DNA of 64,000 nucleotides from Chitinophaga horti. GTDB taxonomy: Bacteria; Bacteroidota; Bacteroidia; Chitinophagales; Chitinophagaceae. A model generated the notes under the pieces. The model worked only from the letters and a program-made list of their open reading frames with translations. It was not told the DNA's origin and did not search any database. Both the position numbers and the translations under genes were made by a program. Below are positions 53,516 through 63,267 of this stretch, one piece after another. The stretch lies in NCBI RefSeq assembly GCF_022867795.2, contig NZ_CP107006.1, positions 3,720,001 to 3,784,000 of the forward strand. Direction: 5' to 3'. Numbering within the stretch: position 1 is the first letter of the stretch; the number at the start of each line of letters is the position of its first letter.

Positions 53516-53720
53516 TATCTGACGGTCGTTCAATGACGCGGTGATTAATAGTGAAAGGTGCTAACGGATGAATGATTTTGATTGAAACAGGGGTAAATCT
53601 CGTGAAAAAGGAGCGAAAATGCAATGGGTGGTGCCTGCGAGACGAAGGGGCTGAATAAAAAACAGTGAAGACTTTCAGAATTGCGTAAAAGCCGGGTCTT
53701 CTATCCGCTATACGAATAAG

Positions 53721-53753
53721 AAGGGGCTGACCATTTACTATTGGTCAGCCCTT
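53721..53753 (-). terminator. Terminator of unit 3 (leftward)
   Basis: GGGCTGACCA (53724-53733) pairs perfectly with TGGTCAGCCC (53742-53751); read leftward it is followed by CTTCTTATT. It ends the operon containing the two lipoproteins. Confidence 0.7.
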
Positions 53754-53772
53754 GTAGGCTATTGGTGGCAAG

Positions 53773-54546
53773 TTATTTTGCCCGACCGGGATAGAAGAAC
53801 ATCCGCGCATGCTCCAGCTGCCAGACTTTCGGCAACAGGTAGTATGGCTGCACGAGTCCCTTTTCGCCAGTAACCGGCAAATACAAACCTCCTGCGGACA
53901 TTCTGCTCACGGACTCATTGTCCCGGAAGGCCCACTGGTCGGTAGTACCCGCCTTTGTGAAATAAATACTGGTATTGCTCAATGCCACCGTGGTCTCAAA
54001 ACCCGGTGCGGCCAGGTAATTCACGGTAATCCAGCTGCCTGGCTTCACGTCTTTCGCCAGATAGTAACGTAGCTCCTCCCCTGTACTTGCATCCTTCCGG
54101 TAAAGGAACATGTCGAAAGGTGCTTCATCTTCCGGAAAGTTTACATAAAACAACAGTTTGTTCGTCGCTGTGTCAACCGCCGGCGGTGTATACTCCGTAG
54201 TTTTACCATCAACATAAGTGAAATTGATAGCCACTTTTGCCGCCGACAGATCCACAGTTTTACTGAAAACCACCTGTTTGGTAGCTGTATCGCGGACGGT
54301 CAGTATTTGTTCGTGCTGCCCCTGCCGGTAGGTGTACACCGTTCCGAAACCTATTATTCCTGCGGACTGCACAATTTTGGTAAATGCCGTATAACGCGTC
54401 GTATCAATAGCGATTTCCAGTCCATTTTCACCGCCATTATATCCGTTCACCACCACATAAGCGGCCATTTCAGCGCTCAGTTCTTCCTTATTACAGGCGG
54501 TAAACAGTAGCAGGAATAGTAAACATATATTTACATTTGATTTCAT
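53773..54546 (-). CDS. Lipoprotein of unknown function, paired with a TonB receptor (paralog B)
   Basis: 257 residues with lipobox L-F-T-A-C-N-K (Cys18). Early in the mature part V-V-V-N-G-Y-N-G-G-E-N-G-L-E-I-A-I-D-T matches a corresponding V-S-F-K-G-F-N-G-G-T-G-Q-L-D-V-K-L-D-T in the neighbouring gene, and both later have F-x-Y-x-D-G (N-F-T-Y-V-D-G / N-F-L-Y-L-D-G), so the two are diverged duplicates. The sequence is beta-rich with no catalytic motif. It probably acts as a surface or periplasmic partner of the unit 3 receptor. Confidence 0.75.
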   Translation of the reverse strand: MKSNVNICLLFLLLFTACNKEELSAEMAAYVVVNGYNGGENGLEIAIDTTRYTAFTKIVQSAGIIGFGTVYTYRQGQHEQILTVRDTATKQVVFSKTVDLSAAKVAINFTYVDGKTTEYTPPAVDTATNKLLFYVNFPEDEAPFDMFLYRKDASTGEELRYYLAKDVKPGSWITVNYLAAPGFETTVALSNTSIYFTKAGTTDQWAFRDNESVSRMSAGGLYLPVTGEKGLVQPYYLLPKVWQLEHARMFFYPGRAK

Positions 54547-54560
54547 AGTGATAATGTCTT

Positions 54561-55349
54561 TTAAAGTTCAAAATTCTTGGTATAACGCATCGTGGTACCC
54601 TGCGGGCTTTCGCTGAACACGAAAGCTTTGGATGATGATGCCGAGGCCGCCGGCAGCGGCACGGATGTGGTGGAGATGTTCCACACGTAACCAGTACCAT
54701 GCGTGTAATACTCAGTTGTACCCGCTTTATAGATCAGCGCCCTGAATTGCACGGCGGTAAGCTGCCCGTTATACTGCTGCTGCGCGGTGGAAAACGAAGG
54801 AATCGTCACCGTTTCACTGAACGTGTTGGGCTGTACATTGTTGATCCTCCCTAGTTCTTCTATCACCTTCGGCGTTACGTAGTACTTCACGAGTACAATA
54901 TCTACCGGGCCGCTGTATTTCGTCACGGTCGGACGAAACATAAAACTTGCTTTTAATTTGCCGGTTTCAATCGGCGCCACCCTGGGCAGGTCGCTAACTG
55001 TCCCGTCGAGGTAAAGGAAGTTGATCCGTAACGGCGCATCGGCCTGCGTTACCGTCTTTTCCAGCAGCACTTTATCATTTGCGGCATCGGTCACCGATAA
55101 CTTCACTTCTTTGTGGCCGTTAAGGAACGATACGGCCTGGGTAAAGTCAAACGCATTGTTCGATGGTATCTGCGTATCGAATGTGTCCAGCTTTACATCC
55201 AGCTGCCCTGTACCGCCATTAAAACCTTTAAATGATACGGGTATTACATTCACCTCGTTCAGCAAATCGTTTTCACCTTTATTGCAGGCCGCCAGGGCGT
55301 ACAGGCAAACACCTGCCAACGCCACACGGTTTATAGTCCATAGTTTCAT
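54561..55349 (-). CDS. Lipoprotein of unknown function, paired with a TonB receptor (paralog A)
   Basis: 262 residues with lipobox Y-A-L-A-A-C-N-K (Cys22). It is homologous by eye to the next gene over most of its length (the N-G-G and F-L-Y-L-D-G segments), is beta-rich, and ends with an aromatic F-E-L. It starts 20 bases after the receptor stop and ends 14 bases before its paralog, where a SusD gene would normally be found. Function unknown. Confidence 0.75.
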   Translation of the reverse strand: MKLWTINRVALAGVCLYALAACNKGENDLLNEVNVIPVSFKGFNGGTGQLDVKLDTFDTQIPSNNAFDFTQAVSFLNGHKEVKLSVTDAANDKVLLEKTVTQADAPLRINFLYLDGTVSDLPRVAPIETGKLKASFMFRPTVTKYSGPVDIVLVKYYVTPKVIEELGRINNVQPNTFSETVTIPSFSTAQQQYNGQLTAVQFRALIYKAGTTEYYTHGTGYVWNISTTSVPLPAASASSSKAFVFSESPQGTTMRYTKNFEL

Positions 55350-55369
55350 AATTTCTTTATGTTGATGCG

Positions 55370-58300
55370 TTAGAAAGTATAAGAAATTGACAAGCTGAAG
55401 GAAGTACCTACTTTGCGGAAGAAAGTGTCTTTATCGCCCACCCGCGTTTTGGTTTTGCCATCTGTATCTGTTTCCCAAAAACCCTTCTCGTATTTCTGGG
55501 TGAATCCATATTTCCACTCATAGATGTCGGCCCATTCCGTAGCAGTGATGGCAGAGCCAGGCAGGCCGCGCCATTGCGGCTGCAGTTGGTAAGTATCATT
55601 ACTATTGATATAAAAGCGATACGGATTATCGAGCAGGTTCGTGATATTCAGACGTGTCTGCAGTTTTTTATTTTTAAGGAAACGATAGCTCAACTGCGCA
55701 TCCAGCTGTCCGCGCGGGCGCTCATATTCTACGATATCGGGCGTCAGTCCGGTAGCAAAGGTTTTATATCCCATATGATTAAAGGCTATGTTAGCTCCCA
55801 AACGATCGCCTGCATATTGCAGTCCCAGGTTGTACACCACCGGTACCTGGCCGTACAACGGACGTTTTTCGCGCAGCAGTTTTTTTGTACGGTATTCATA
55901 CTGGTTACCATATTTATCATCGGTCATTGATTTCCCCGCAAACACACTGCCTTGTACATCCGATGTCTGCAACGTAAGGTTGGCGCTCACGTACAGATCA
56001 TCCAGGAAATTTAAACCAGGTTTAATAAAGCCAAGGCTCTTACGCATATCGAATTCAAGCCCTTTCACCTTTGCCCATTCCGAGTTTTGGGTGATGAGAT
56101 ACACACGCCCGGTAGCGTCGGGCTGTGTACGGTATTGTTCAACCGGTTTATCAAAATACTTATAGAAAGCCCCGAAGGATATGACCTCACCCGGCTTAGG
56201 ATACCATTCAAAACGCAGATCATAATGATCAATGACAGTAGATAACACGCCATCGGTACGGCGGAAAGCCCCGATGGCCGGATCAAACCGCACCATGCGT
56301 GAGTTTTCGATCAAGGCCGGACGAATCACCGATTGCGAATAGGCTGCGCGGATATTGAAATCCCTGAGCGGGGTAAGCGTAAGGCTCGCAGATGGCAGGT
56401 ATCGCCATGCCTTTTCCTCTGTTTCAGGATCAGCAAAAGGCGTTACTATTTTACCGGTACCAGGATCTACAAACTTCTGGCTTTCTTCTCTTTTTATCAG
56501 CGCATCAATTGCCAGGTCGTTAGGACCGCTTCTAAGGCGTTCGTACTGGTAGTATTCTGCCCGTAATCCCCATACGAGGCGCAGCCAGCTGGTAAAGCGG
56601 TTATCCATCATTCCATAAATAGCATGGTTCAGGTTGCGGCCTTCATAACCGTTACGGGAAAACGAAGCTGGGTAGTACATCAGGTCTTTCATCGGATCAT
56701 TGAACGCAAGGAACTGACCCCATTGCTGCAGCGGCAAAAAGTTGTACACGCTGTTAACAGGTTGTACAGTACCGATGGGCAGGATCACCCAATCATATTC
56801 ACCCTGGCGCTGCATAAACTGGTAACCTGTTTTAAAGAGCTGTTTTTGTTTCAACATGCGGAAGTTGTAACTGATCGCACCTTCCAGGGCTTCATTGGTT
56901 TCACTGTAGGTGTATTGCGAGCGGTTAAAGGTACCAGCACCCGGATTGGTGACACCGTTTACGATCACGTTATAATGTTTACCGTTCAGCGTTTTATAAG
57001 TATTCAGCCAGGCTTCCGTGGCATCCTGCTCCAGGTTTTTCACCTTGTTGCGCGACACGCTCCAATCGAAACGAAATGCGCCGGCAGTATGTTCACCGTT
57101 AATACGGTTCTGCAACAGGTCTATAAATTTCGGACGATCATATTCCCTTATAGCCGGGTCCTCCGCACCTATATCATTGCCCCAGCCCACTACACGCGAA
57201 AACTGGTTGGCGAACATGCGGGAATAAAAGTTACGGGCAGTGATCTTGTGATTTTTAGCGGTCCAGCCAACGTTCAGCAATGCACCCCAACTCGTGATGA
57301 AATTGTACTGGTTAGCATAGGTTGGGTTCAATTCTTTGCCGGTGGCGATATCGACACGCGTGTTACCCAACTTTTCCCATTCACCTCTGCCAAAGTGAGA
57401 TATCTCATCCATGTTCTGTTCATTGCGATAGCTCAAAGAACCAACCAGTCCAAGGCGGCTGCTTTTAAGTTGATACACACGACCGAGGCTGAACTGGTAG
57501 TTTTGTCCGGGCAACGCTTTATACGTACGTGTGCCCAAACGTTCAAAACCGCCTATCTTTTTATTCTGTTCGGCTATCTGCGCCGGCGTTATGGGCGTAA
57601 CACCGGCCGGAGGCGCTCCGTAAGGGTTATTAGGCGTATAGTTCTGCTGATTGAAGGTGATCAGCTGATCAGGAAAATGGTCGCGGCCACCATCGTCGAA
57701 ACCCAGGTAGTCGTTTTTACCACGACCATAACCCAAAAAGTCTTTTCCCGTTCTGCCTGTGATGTACTTCATCCCTGCAGTAAGGGTTAAAAAATTATTT
57801 TCGGGAACGGCCATTGTATTGATCTGCACCAGACCGCCACCAAAACCGAAACTCATATCCGGCGTAGCCGTTTTATGCACTACGACATTATCGATCAGGT
57901 TACTGGGCACGATGTCAAATTCGAAATCGCGGATCTGCACATCTGTACTGGGCAGCTGCGCGCCATCCATCATAGCCAGGTTGTAACGTTCCGCAATGCC
58001 ACGCACCACCACACGGCGGTTGTCGTTCGTAGACACTCCGGAGATTCTTTTCAGCGTTTCGCCAACATTTTTATCCGGCAGCGCGGCCATCTGCTCGCGG
58101 CTGATGCCGTTGGAAATACCGGCCTCATTTTTCTGGCGCAGGTATAACGCCGCTGTGCTTTCCGTTTTGTATTTACCGGTTACGACCACCTGCTTCAGGC
58201 TACTGGAGGCTACGCGCAGCACTACATCCAGTTTGGTGCTGCGATCTTCCGCTACCACTATTTCTGCAATGCGTTTGGTTTGAAAGGAAATGTAACTCAC

Positions 58301-58852
58301 CTCCACAGTGTAAGTACCCGGAGGCAGGGTAAACTGGTAGCTTCCATCCGGACTGCTTTGCACTACCGCGCCCGTTTGCAGCACTATAATAGTGGCACCT
58401 GGCAGCAACTCCCCTTTTTCGTCTAACACTTTGCCTACAATCCTGCCGGGCTTAGGAGGCTTGGGCTGCTGGCTTACGGAAATAAGGCTGCCTGCAGGTT
58501 TAAATACCAACCGATGTCCGGCCGACAACTGCTGCAGGGTAGCCTGCAGGGTTTCGTTTTGCACACTGATGCTGAAGGGAGCCAGTTTACCAATCTCCTG
58601 CGGATAGGCGAAAGTGAAGCCTGACTGACGTTCCAGGGCATCCAACACCTGGTCGAGTTGAGCGCCCTTGAAGTTGACAGACACCCTTACCATCCCCTGC
58701 GATTTTACCACTCCCGCGACACTCGTGCCTGCCACCGTTAAAATGGTGACCAGCGCTAAAAAGGCGAACCTCGTCATTGCACATAGGTGTTTAATTACAT
58801 TCTTTTTTTCGTAGAATTGTACATAGCTTTTTACATGATTTGTTGTACGCAT
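55370..58852 (-). CDS. TonB-dependent receptor with STN domain (unit 3)
   Basis: 1160 residues from the ATG at 58852. A leader and signal peptide (to about 47) is followed by an STN domain (about 55-105, V-S-V-N-F-K-G-A-Q-L-D-Q-V-L), a carboxypeptidase-regulatory domain (about 115-205) and a plug with L-P-D-K-N-V-G-E-T-L-K-R-I-S-G-V and V-V-V-R-G-I-A-E-R-Y-N. A barrel ends S-F-S-L-S-I-S-Y-T-F. It does not carry the SusC-type C-terminal pattern and has no SusD neighbour. The PDKNVGETL plug motif places it with FecA/catecholate-like or peptide receptors. Its STN domain should control the FecR and sigma factor encoded upstream. Confidence 0.93.
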   Translation of the reverse strand: MRTTNHVKSYVQFYEKKNVIKHLCAMTRFAFLALVTILTVAGTSVAGVVKSQGMVRVSVNFKGAQLDQVLDALERQSGFTFAYPQEIGKLAPFSISVQNETLQATLQQLSAGHRLVFKPAGSLISVSQQPKPPKPGRIVGKVLDEKGELLPGATIIVLQTGAVVQSSPDGSYQFTLPPGTYTVEVSYISFQTKRIAEIVVAEDRSTKLDVVLRVASSSLKQVVVTGKYKTESTAALYLRQKNEAGISNGISREQMAALPDKNVGETLKRISGVSTNDNRRVVVRGIAERYNLAMMDGAQLPSTDVQIRDFEFDIVPSNLIDNVVVHKTATPDMSFGFGGGLVQINTMAVPENNFLTLTAGMKYITGRTGKDFLGYGRGKNDYLGFDDGGRDHFPDQLITFNQQNYTPNNPYGAPPAGVTPITPAQIAEQNKKIGGFERLGTRTYKALPGQNYQFSLGRVYQLKSSRLGLVGSLSYRNEQNMDEISHFGRGEWEKLGNTRVDIATGKELNPTYANQYNFITSWGALLNVGWTAKNHKITARNFYSRMFANQFSRVVGWGNDIGAEDPAIREYDRPKFIDLLQNRINGEHTAGAFRFDWSVSRNKVKNLEQDATEAWLNTYKTLNGKHYNVIVNGVTNPGAGTFNRSQYTYSETNEALEGAISYNFRMLKQKQLFKTGYQFMQRQGEYDWVILPIGTVQPVNSVYNFLPLQQWGQFLAFNDPMKDLMYYPASFSRNGYEGRNLNHAIYGMMDNRFTSWLRLVWGLRAEYYQYERLRSGPNDLAIDALIKREESQKFVDPGTGKIVTPFADPETEEKAWRYLPSASLTLTPLRDFNIRAAYSQSVIRPALIENSRMVRFDPAIGAFRRTDGVLSTVIDHYDLRFEWYPKPGEVISFGAFYKYFDKPVEQYRTQPDATGRVYLITQNSEWAKVKGLEFDMRKSLGFIKPGLNFLDDLYVSANLTLQTSDVQGSVFAGKSMTDDKYGNQYEYRTKKLLREKRPLYGQVPVVYNLGLQYAGDRLGANIAFNHMGYKTFATGLTPDIVEYERPRGQLDAQLSYRFLKNKKLQTRLNITNLLDNPYRFYINSNDTYQLQPQWRGLPGSAITATEWADIYEWKYGFTQKYEKGFWETDTDGKTKTRVGDKDTFFRKVGTSFSLSISYTF

Positions 58853-58988
58853 TATCAATAGATCTAAAAGCTACACCGAAGTGGAGGCCTCGAACCCTCC
58901 GCTTCTTTCTTTTTTAGACCCTTTACTGTTGCTGATTTATGTTGGCTGTTGGTTACCCGATCATATGCATTTATTGTTGTTATCTGAA

Positions 58989-59984
58989 CTATTTGATCAC
59001 CACTGTGTTTCCTCTGATCTCATACCTGAAACCCTTTCCCGAAGTGCTGAGCGCCTGCAATACGTTATGTAGTTTTTCGTTTCTGATTTTCAGCTTATAT
59101 CGCTGTTGAAGTAGTGCCGGGTTGGCGCATGAAACCGTTATACCATACCATCTCGAAAGGCGTTTCGTGATATTTTCCAATGTTTCGTAGTTAAATACAA
59201 ATGCGCCCTTTTCCCAGGCGTGACTATTGGCTGCAATGGTGGCCGCCACCTGTACCTGACCGGATTTGCGTGCATAAGTCAGCTCCTGGTCGGGCAAAAG
59301 GATGCTCCCCGGCGTGTTGCCCCCAGGAATGGTCACGCCAACCTTACCAGTGGCAACGGTTACCGCAATGGCCTCGTCGTCCTTATAAGATCTCACGTTA
59401 AAAGACGTTCCCAATACCTGTACCTGCAATTCATCCGTTTTAACAAAAAACGGATGACGGTCGTCCTGCTTCACATCGAAGAAGGCCTCTCCTTGCAGGC
59501 TCACCGTTCGTGCATCACCTGTAAATTGCTCCGGGTACTGCAAGCGGCTTTCCGCGTTCAGGTATACGATAGTACTGTCGGGCAGCACGACCTTCAGCAG
59601 TTTGCCCGCCTTGGTGGTGCTTTCCAGCATGGCTATTGCCATCGGTGCCTGCTTCTTATTGAAATGATACCAGCCATAACCGCCTACCGTTGCGATCAGC
59701 AACACAGCTGCTGCGTATTTGAACATCGGCATCAGCTTAAATCGTTTCGCCGGTAGGGGTTTGGGCGTGGTTATTTTTTGACGGAACGTTGCCTGCCAGG
59801 CTTCCAGCTGAGTGGTTTCTGCAGGTTCGTCCGGAATTTCGGTCCAGCGCTCGTTCAGCATCTCTTCCAATAGCTGCTCCGCTTCCGGTTGTTGCAGGAA
59901 TGTGCGAACACGCACCAATTCTTCCGGTGTACAGCGATTGTCGATGAATTTTCTAAGCAATGTTTTATCCAGGGGACGTTCCAT
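58989..59984 (-). CDS. FecR-family anti-sigma factor (unit 3)
   Basis: 331 residues. Cytoplasmic helices (about 1-80, L-R-K-F-I-D-N-R-C-T-P-E-E-L) come first, then a membrane helix (about 88-106, Y-A-A-A-V-L-L-I-A-T-V-G-G-Y). The FecR domain (about 135-230) has L-P-D-S-T-I-V-Y-L-N-A-E-S-R-L and G-E-A-F-F-D-V, and the DUF4974 C-terminus (about 252-330) follows. It links the unit 3 receptor to the ECF sigma factor 52 bases upstream. Confidence 0.93.
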   Translation of the reverse strand: MERPLDKTLLRKFIDNRCTPEELVRVRTFLQQPEAEQLLEEMLNERWTEIPDEPAETTQLEAWQATFRQKITTPKPLPAKRFKLMPMFKYAAAVLLIATVGGYGWYHFNKKQAPMAIAMLESTTKAGKLLKVVLPDSTIVYLNAESRLQYPEQFTGDARTVSLQGEAFFDVKQDDRHPFFVKTDELQVQVLGTSFNVRSYKDDEAIAVTVATGKVGVTIPGGNTPGSILLPDQELTYARKSGQVQVAATIAANSHAWEKGAFVFNYETLENITKRLSRWYGITVSCANPALLQQRYKLKIRNEKLHNVLQALSTSGKGFRYEIRGNTVVIK

Positions 59985-60036
59985 ACCCTATAGAACACAA
60001 AAAAAGTGGCTTACCCCTAATGCAACGACAAAATAT

Positions 60037-60630
60037 TTAAGAAAGGAACAGCGCTGCCAGGATTAACGTAGTATCAGATATGGTTTTCAACTTCTTACGA
60101 AGAATAACAAGCGATGCGCTGATATGATGCTCCACCGTTCTTACGGATAAGTTAAGCCGGCTGGCAATCTCAGGATAGGTAAGCTCCTCGTGCCGGCTGA
60201 GTTCAAAAACTTTTTTGCGTTGCGGGCTAAGGGCTTCGAGGTGTTGGTGATATTGATTATTTATTTCGGTAGTAAGCAGGCTATGATCAGCCGAGCGGCT
60301 GTCCGCATAATCGCGTTCTTCACTTACATCAAGACCACTGGTTTCTAGCGCTCTTCTGCGCCAATAGTTGATGAGTGTATTTTTCATCGCCTTAAACAGA
60401 TAAGGACCCAGACTGTCCTCCACCACGATGTTACCACGGCGCTGCCAGATGCCAAGCATCACATCCATCGCCAGTTCTTCCGCAATAAGTTTGTCTTTGG
60501 TGAAGCTGAGCGTATACTTGAAAAGCTTGTTAAAATAACGGCGAAACAATTCGTTAAAGGCGAGTTCATCACCCTTTACGGATTGTTTTAAGAGAGCATT
60601 GTCTGATAAGTCCGTTAGCTTTTGCGCCAT
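60037..60630 (-). CDS. ECF RNA polymerase sigma factor (unit 3)
   Basis: 197 residues from the ATG at 60630; a GTG directly before it is possible. Region 2 (F-N-E-L-F-R-R-Y-F-N-K-L-F-K-Y, L-A-M-D-V-M-L-G-I-W) and region 4 (L-S-P-Q-R-K-K-V-F-E-L-S, T-Y-P-E-I-A-S-R-L-N-L-S-V-R-T-V-E-H-H) are intact, with the hydrophobic C-terminal tail. It heads the unit 3 regulon. Confidence 0.93.
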   Translation of the reverse strand: MAQKLTDLSDNALLKQSVKGDELAFNELFRRYFNKLFKYTLSFTKDKLIAEELAMDVMLGIWQRRGNIVVEDSLGPYLFKAMKNTLINYWRRRALETSGLDVSEERDYADSRSADHSLLTTEINNQYHQHLEALSPQRKKVFELSRHEELTYPEIASRLNLSVRTVEHHISASLVILRKKLKTISDTTLILAALFLS

Positions 60631-60704
60631 CACATGTTTGGATTGACGGCAACAAAATTAAAAGAAGCAGGCGATGTGCATGTTAAGTAATCATTAAGTA
60701 TGTA

Positions 60705-61925
60705 TTATGGCTTTTGCACTGCTGCTTCGAACCGGGGAACGAAAAACCTGTCCCAATGATACACCCGCGCCACCGCATTACACACCTCCAGCATAAATGC
60801 ATTGTTGCTGCTGTTGGTCATTACCACTATGCCGTACCCATCTTCCAGGCTGCCGTAAGAAGCACAGCTAAACCCTGCGTTGCCGCCGTTGTGATTGAAA
60901 TAGTACGCGCCATTCTTATAACGGAGAAACAATCCCAGCCCGACTTTACTTTCGTTATACATTACGACGGGCTTAAATCTTTCCTGCATGTGCACACGCG
61001 ACAGTACTTTACCCGAATCACCTCTCAGCACCCGCTGGCATTCAATCATATACCGGGCAATGTCAGTGGGCGTAGTCCATAAACCGGCGGCGGCCAGTTC
61101 CGGATACAAGTGATATTTGCCATTTACCGGTTTGCCATCTCTATAATACGCGGTGGCAATATTCGATGTATCGCCACAGAGCGCGTAACGGCTGCGCGTC
61201 ATGCCCAGTGGATTAAGCACTTCGCGCTGTAAGAATTGTTCGTAAGGCTCGCCGGTGATGTCAGTCAGCAGCAACTGTGTGATATTTGTTCCGCCACCTG
61301 AATATTCGAAACGCGTGGCAGGCGGCAAAAAAGAACGCACGGCGGGCGAGTTAGCCGGCGCGGTACCATTGAGCACCTGGATTAATGCAGGAAGTGCTGC
61401 CCGTCGGTTATACCCCGGAAAACCGGAAACGGTTAACCCGGCCGAATGACTCAGTAATTGCCTTGCGGTAATCACTTTACCCGCAGCCGCACTGTCGTAC
61501 GGAAACTTCCAGGTGGTAAGGTATCGGTTGACATCTGTATCCAGGTCCAGCCTGCCCATCTGCACCAGCTTTAACAATGCCATACTATTGATGCTTTTAC
61601 TGATAGAGGCAGCCTGGAATAAGGTGTTCGCATTCACAGATCTCTTTTCTAATTCATCTGCCATGCCATAGCCTTTAACCCATACAATCTGGTAATTGTA
61701 TATAACGGCGATACTCACACCCTTCACATGCAAATCGCGCATTCGCTGGTAAATATTCATTGACGGGATCGTACTATCCGCGCTGATGATCATTTCCGGC
61801 GTAAGTGAATTTTCAACTGCGATGATGGCGTCTTTGACGTCTGCGGGAACTTGTGCATGTGCAATATTGACGAAAAGCACGGTCCACAGGGTAAACAAAT
61901 AGTCAGGTACCTTAAGCAATTTCAT
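60705..61925 (-). CDS. Secreted serine hydrolase, class C beta-lactamase-like
   Basis: 406 residues with a signal peptide (to about 24, A-H-A-Q). The S-x-x-K motif S-I-S-K lies in Q-A-A-S-I-S-K-S-I-N near residue 108, then R-F-E-Y-S-G-G-G-T-N in place of the usual Y-x-N box, and the C-terminal H-x-G box in F-N-H-N-G-G-N-A-G-F. These mark the beta-lactamase/D-aminopeptidase-like family; most such homologs are esterases or peptidases rather than drug-resistance enzymes. The Tyr and Gly of the second box suggest an esterase-type member. It lies 71 bases upstream of the unit 3 sigma gene on the same strand. Confidence 0.85.
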   Translation of the reverse strand: MKLLKVPDYLFTLWTVLFVNIAHAQVPADVKDAIIAVENSLTPEMIISADSTIPSMNIYQRMRDLHVKGVSIAVIYNYQIVWVKGYGMADELEKRSVNANTLFQAASISKSINSMALLKLVQMGRLDLDTDVNRYLTTWKFPYDSAAAGKVITARQLLSHSAGLTVSGFPGYNRRAALPALIQVLNGTAPANSPAVRSFLPPATRFEYSGGGTNITQLLLTDITGEPYEQFLQREVLNPLGMTRSRYALCGDTSNIATAYYRDGKPVNGKYHLYPELAAAGLWTTPTDIARYMIECQRVLRGDSGKVLSRVHMQERFKPVVMYNESKVGLGLFLRYKNGAYYFNHNGGNAGFSCASYGSLEDGYGIVVMTNSSNNAFMLEVCNAVARVYHWDRFFVPRFEAAVQKP

Positions 61926-61990
61926 TGGGCTGAGTTTAGGGGAGCAATCTCAGTCTTAAAGTACGAAATAACGCTCACTTTTTCGGCACA

Positions 61991-62038
61991 AAACAACAAA
62001 GCAACTACCACGGCACGCCGGTAGTTGCTTTGTTAAAA
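61991..62038. terminator. Bidirectional-looking terminator after the fasciclin gene
   Basis: AACAAAGCAACTACC (61995-62009) and GGTAGTTGCTTTGTT (62020-62034) are an exact 15-bp stem with a 10-base loop, flanked by T-rich sequence leftward (TTGTTTTGTG) on the minus strand. Confidence 0.8.
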
Positions 62039-62053
62039 CAGGATAAATAGCGA

Positions 62054-63004
62054 TTATGGAAGCAATACCTGGTCGACCACATGGATAACACCATTAGTCG
62101 TTACCATATTGGCAGAGGAAATGCTGGCGGCAGTCGTGTTCTTATTACCTTTCACTTTCGCACCGCCGGTTAACGTAACCGTCAGCGTAGCACCGTTCAC
62201 TGTCGCTGGTTTAGCACCTTCGGTGAGGTCGCTGGAGAATACGCGTGATGCTACTACGTGATAAGTAAGAATGCTGGTAAGCACTGCTGGATCAGCTGCC
62301 TGGATAGCCGCTACGTTCGCAAAACCTGCATTGATGAACGCCTGGTTAGTAGGCGCAAAAACCGTAAGCGGACCAGCGCCGGAAAGTACCTGTGCAACGT
62401 TGGTAGATCCCGTGCTGGCTCTCACTACCGCAGCAACCAGGAAGCTAAAATTCGGATTAGCCTGCGCTGCTTCTACGATATTGCCGCTTGGTGGCATGAG
62501 CACCGTGTTGATCACGTGTATCACGCCGTTGCTGGCCATTACGTCTGCCTCTAATACAGTGGCGCCGTTCACAAATACGCCATTCGCATTTTTGGTAACG
62601 AATATGTCCACGTCTGCTGAGGTTTTAACAGCCGTGTTGCTGGCAGTGGCAATCGCCGATGAAGCGATCTTCTGTCCCACAACATGGTACATCAAAATCT
62701 TTTTCAAAGTTTCAGCGGGAACAGCTTTGATTTTAGCCTCGGTATCAAATCCCGCTGCTACAAATGCTGCGTTGTTCGGTGCAAATACGGTGAAGGGGCC
62801 GGTACCAGCCAATACGCTTCCTAAACCGGCATGTGCCACGGCCACGTTCAGGAGGGAGAAGTTGCTGTTGGTTGCCACGATGGCAGCGATACTCTTGTTC
62901 GTAGGTTGGTCGTCGTCCTTACTGCAAGCGCCCAACAATACTGTAGCCAATACAACCAGCATCATCATACCCCGCTTAACCAGGGGTAAAGTAGTTTTTT
63001 TCAT
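62054..63004 (-). CDS. Fasciclin (FAS1) two-domain lipoprotein
   Basis: 316 residues from the ATG at 63004. A lipobox V-L-L-G-A-C-S-K (Cys about 27) is followed by two FAS1 domains of about 135 residues each. The first has G-T-G-P-F-T-V-F-A-P-N-N-A-A-F, M-Y-H-V-V-G and N-G-V-I-H-V-I-N-T-V-L; the second has G-A-G-P-L-T-V-F-A-P-T-N-Q-A-F, T-Y-H-V-V-A and N-G-V-I-H-V-V-D-Q-V-L. FAS1 lipoproteins are surface adhesion-type proteins. The two domains are direct paralogs of one another. Confidence 0.93.
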   Translation of the reverse strand: MKKTTLPLVKRGMMMLVVLATVLLGACSKDDDQPTNKSIAAIVATNSNFSLLNVAVAHAGLGSVLAGTGPFTVFAPNNAAFVAAGFDTEAKIKAVPAETLKKILMYHVVGQKIASSAIATASNTAVKTSADVDIFVTKNANGVFVNGATVLEADVMASNGVIHVINTVLMPPSGNIVEAAQANPNFSFLVAAVVRASTGSTNVAQVLSGAGPLTVFAPTNQAFINAGFANVAAIQAADPAVLTSILTYHVVASRVFSSDLTEGAKPATVNGATLTVTLTGGAKVKGNKNTTAASISSANMVTTNGVIHVVDQVLLP

Positions 63005-63267
63005 AACATTTGGTGTTTTTGAAAACATACCAAACGGAATGCCATTTAGTATTTTTAAATACTATTATTGTAGGTATCTCACATAAATTTGTCTTTTTTA
63101 ATACTATTTACAGTTATAAATACACTTCACTTCTTCTAAAAGTGTGGACAATTCGGTACAAGTAGTATTTTTTTACACCACATTAAACCTACAACCAAAA
63201 CCGCTGTCAAAACCAAAGTCCGCCTTAACCGGATACACCTTTTTAACCATCATTCAAACGAAACACC

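Noticed and set aside
56624..57790. 388-codon plus-strand frame inside the unit 3 receptor
   Set aside because: Antisense shadow of a conserved TonB receptor; no signal peptide or domain.
60705..61925. Antibiotic-resistance beta-lactamase
   Set aside because: The second box is Y-S-G rather than the Y-x-N of class C enzymes; a general esterase/peptidase of the family is more likely.
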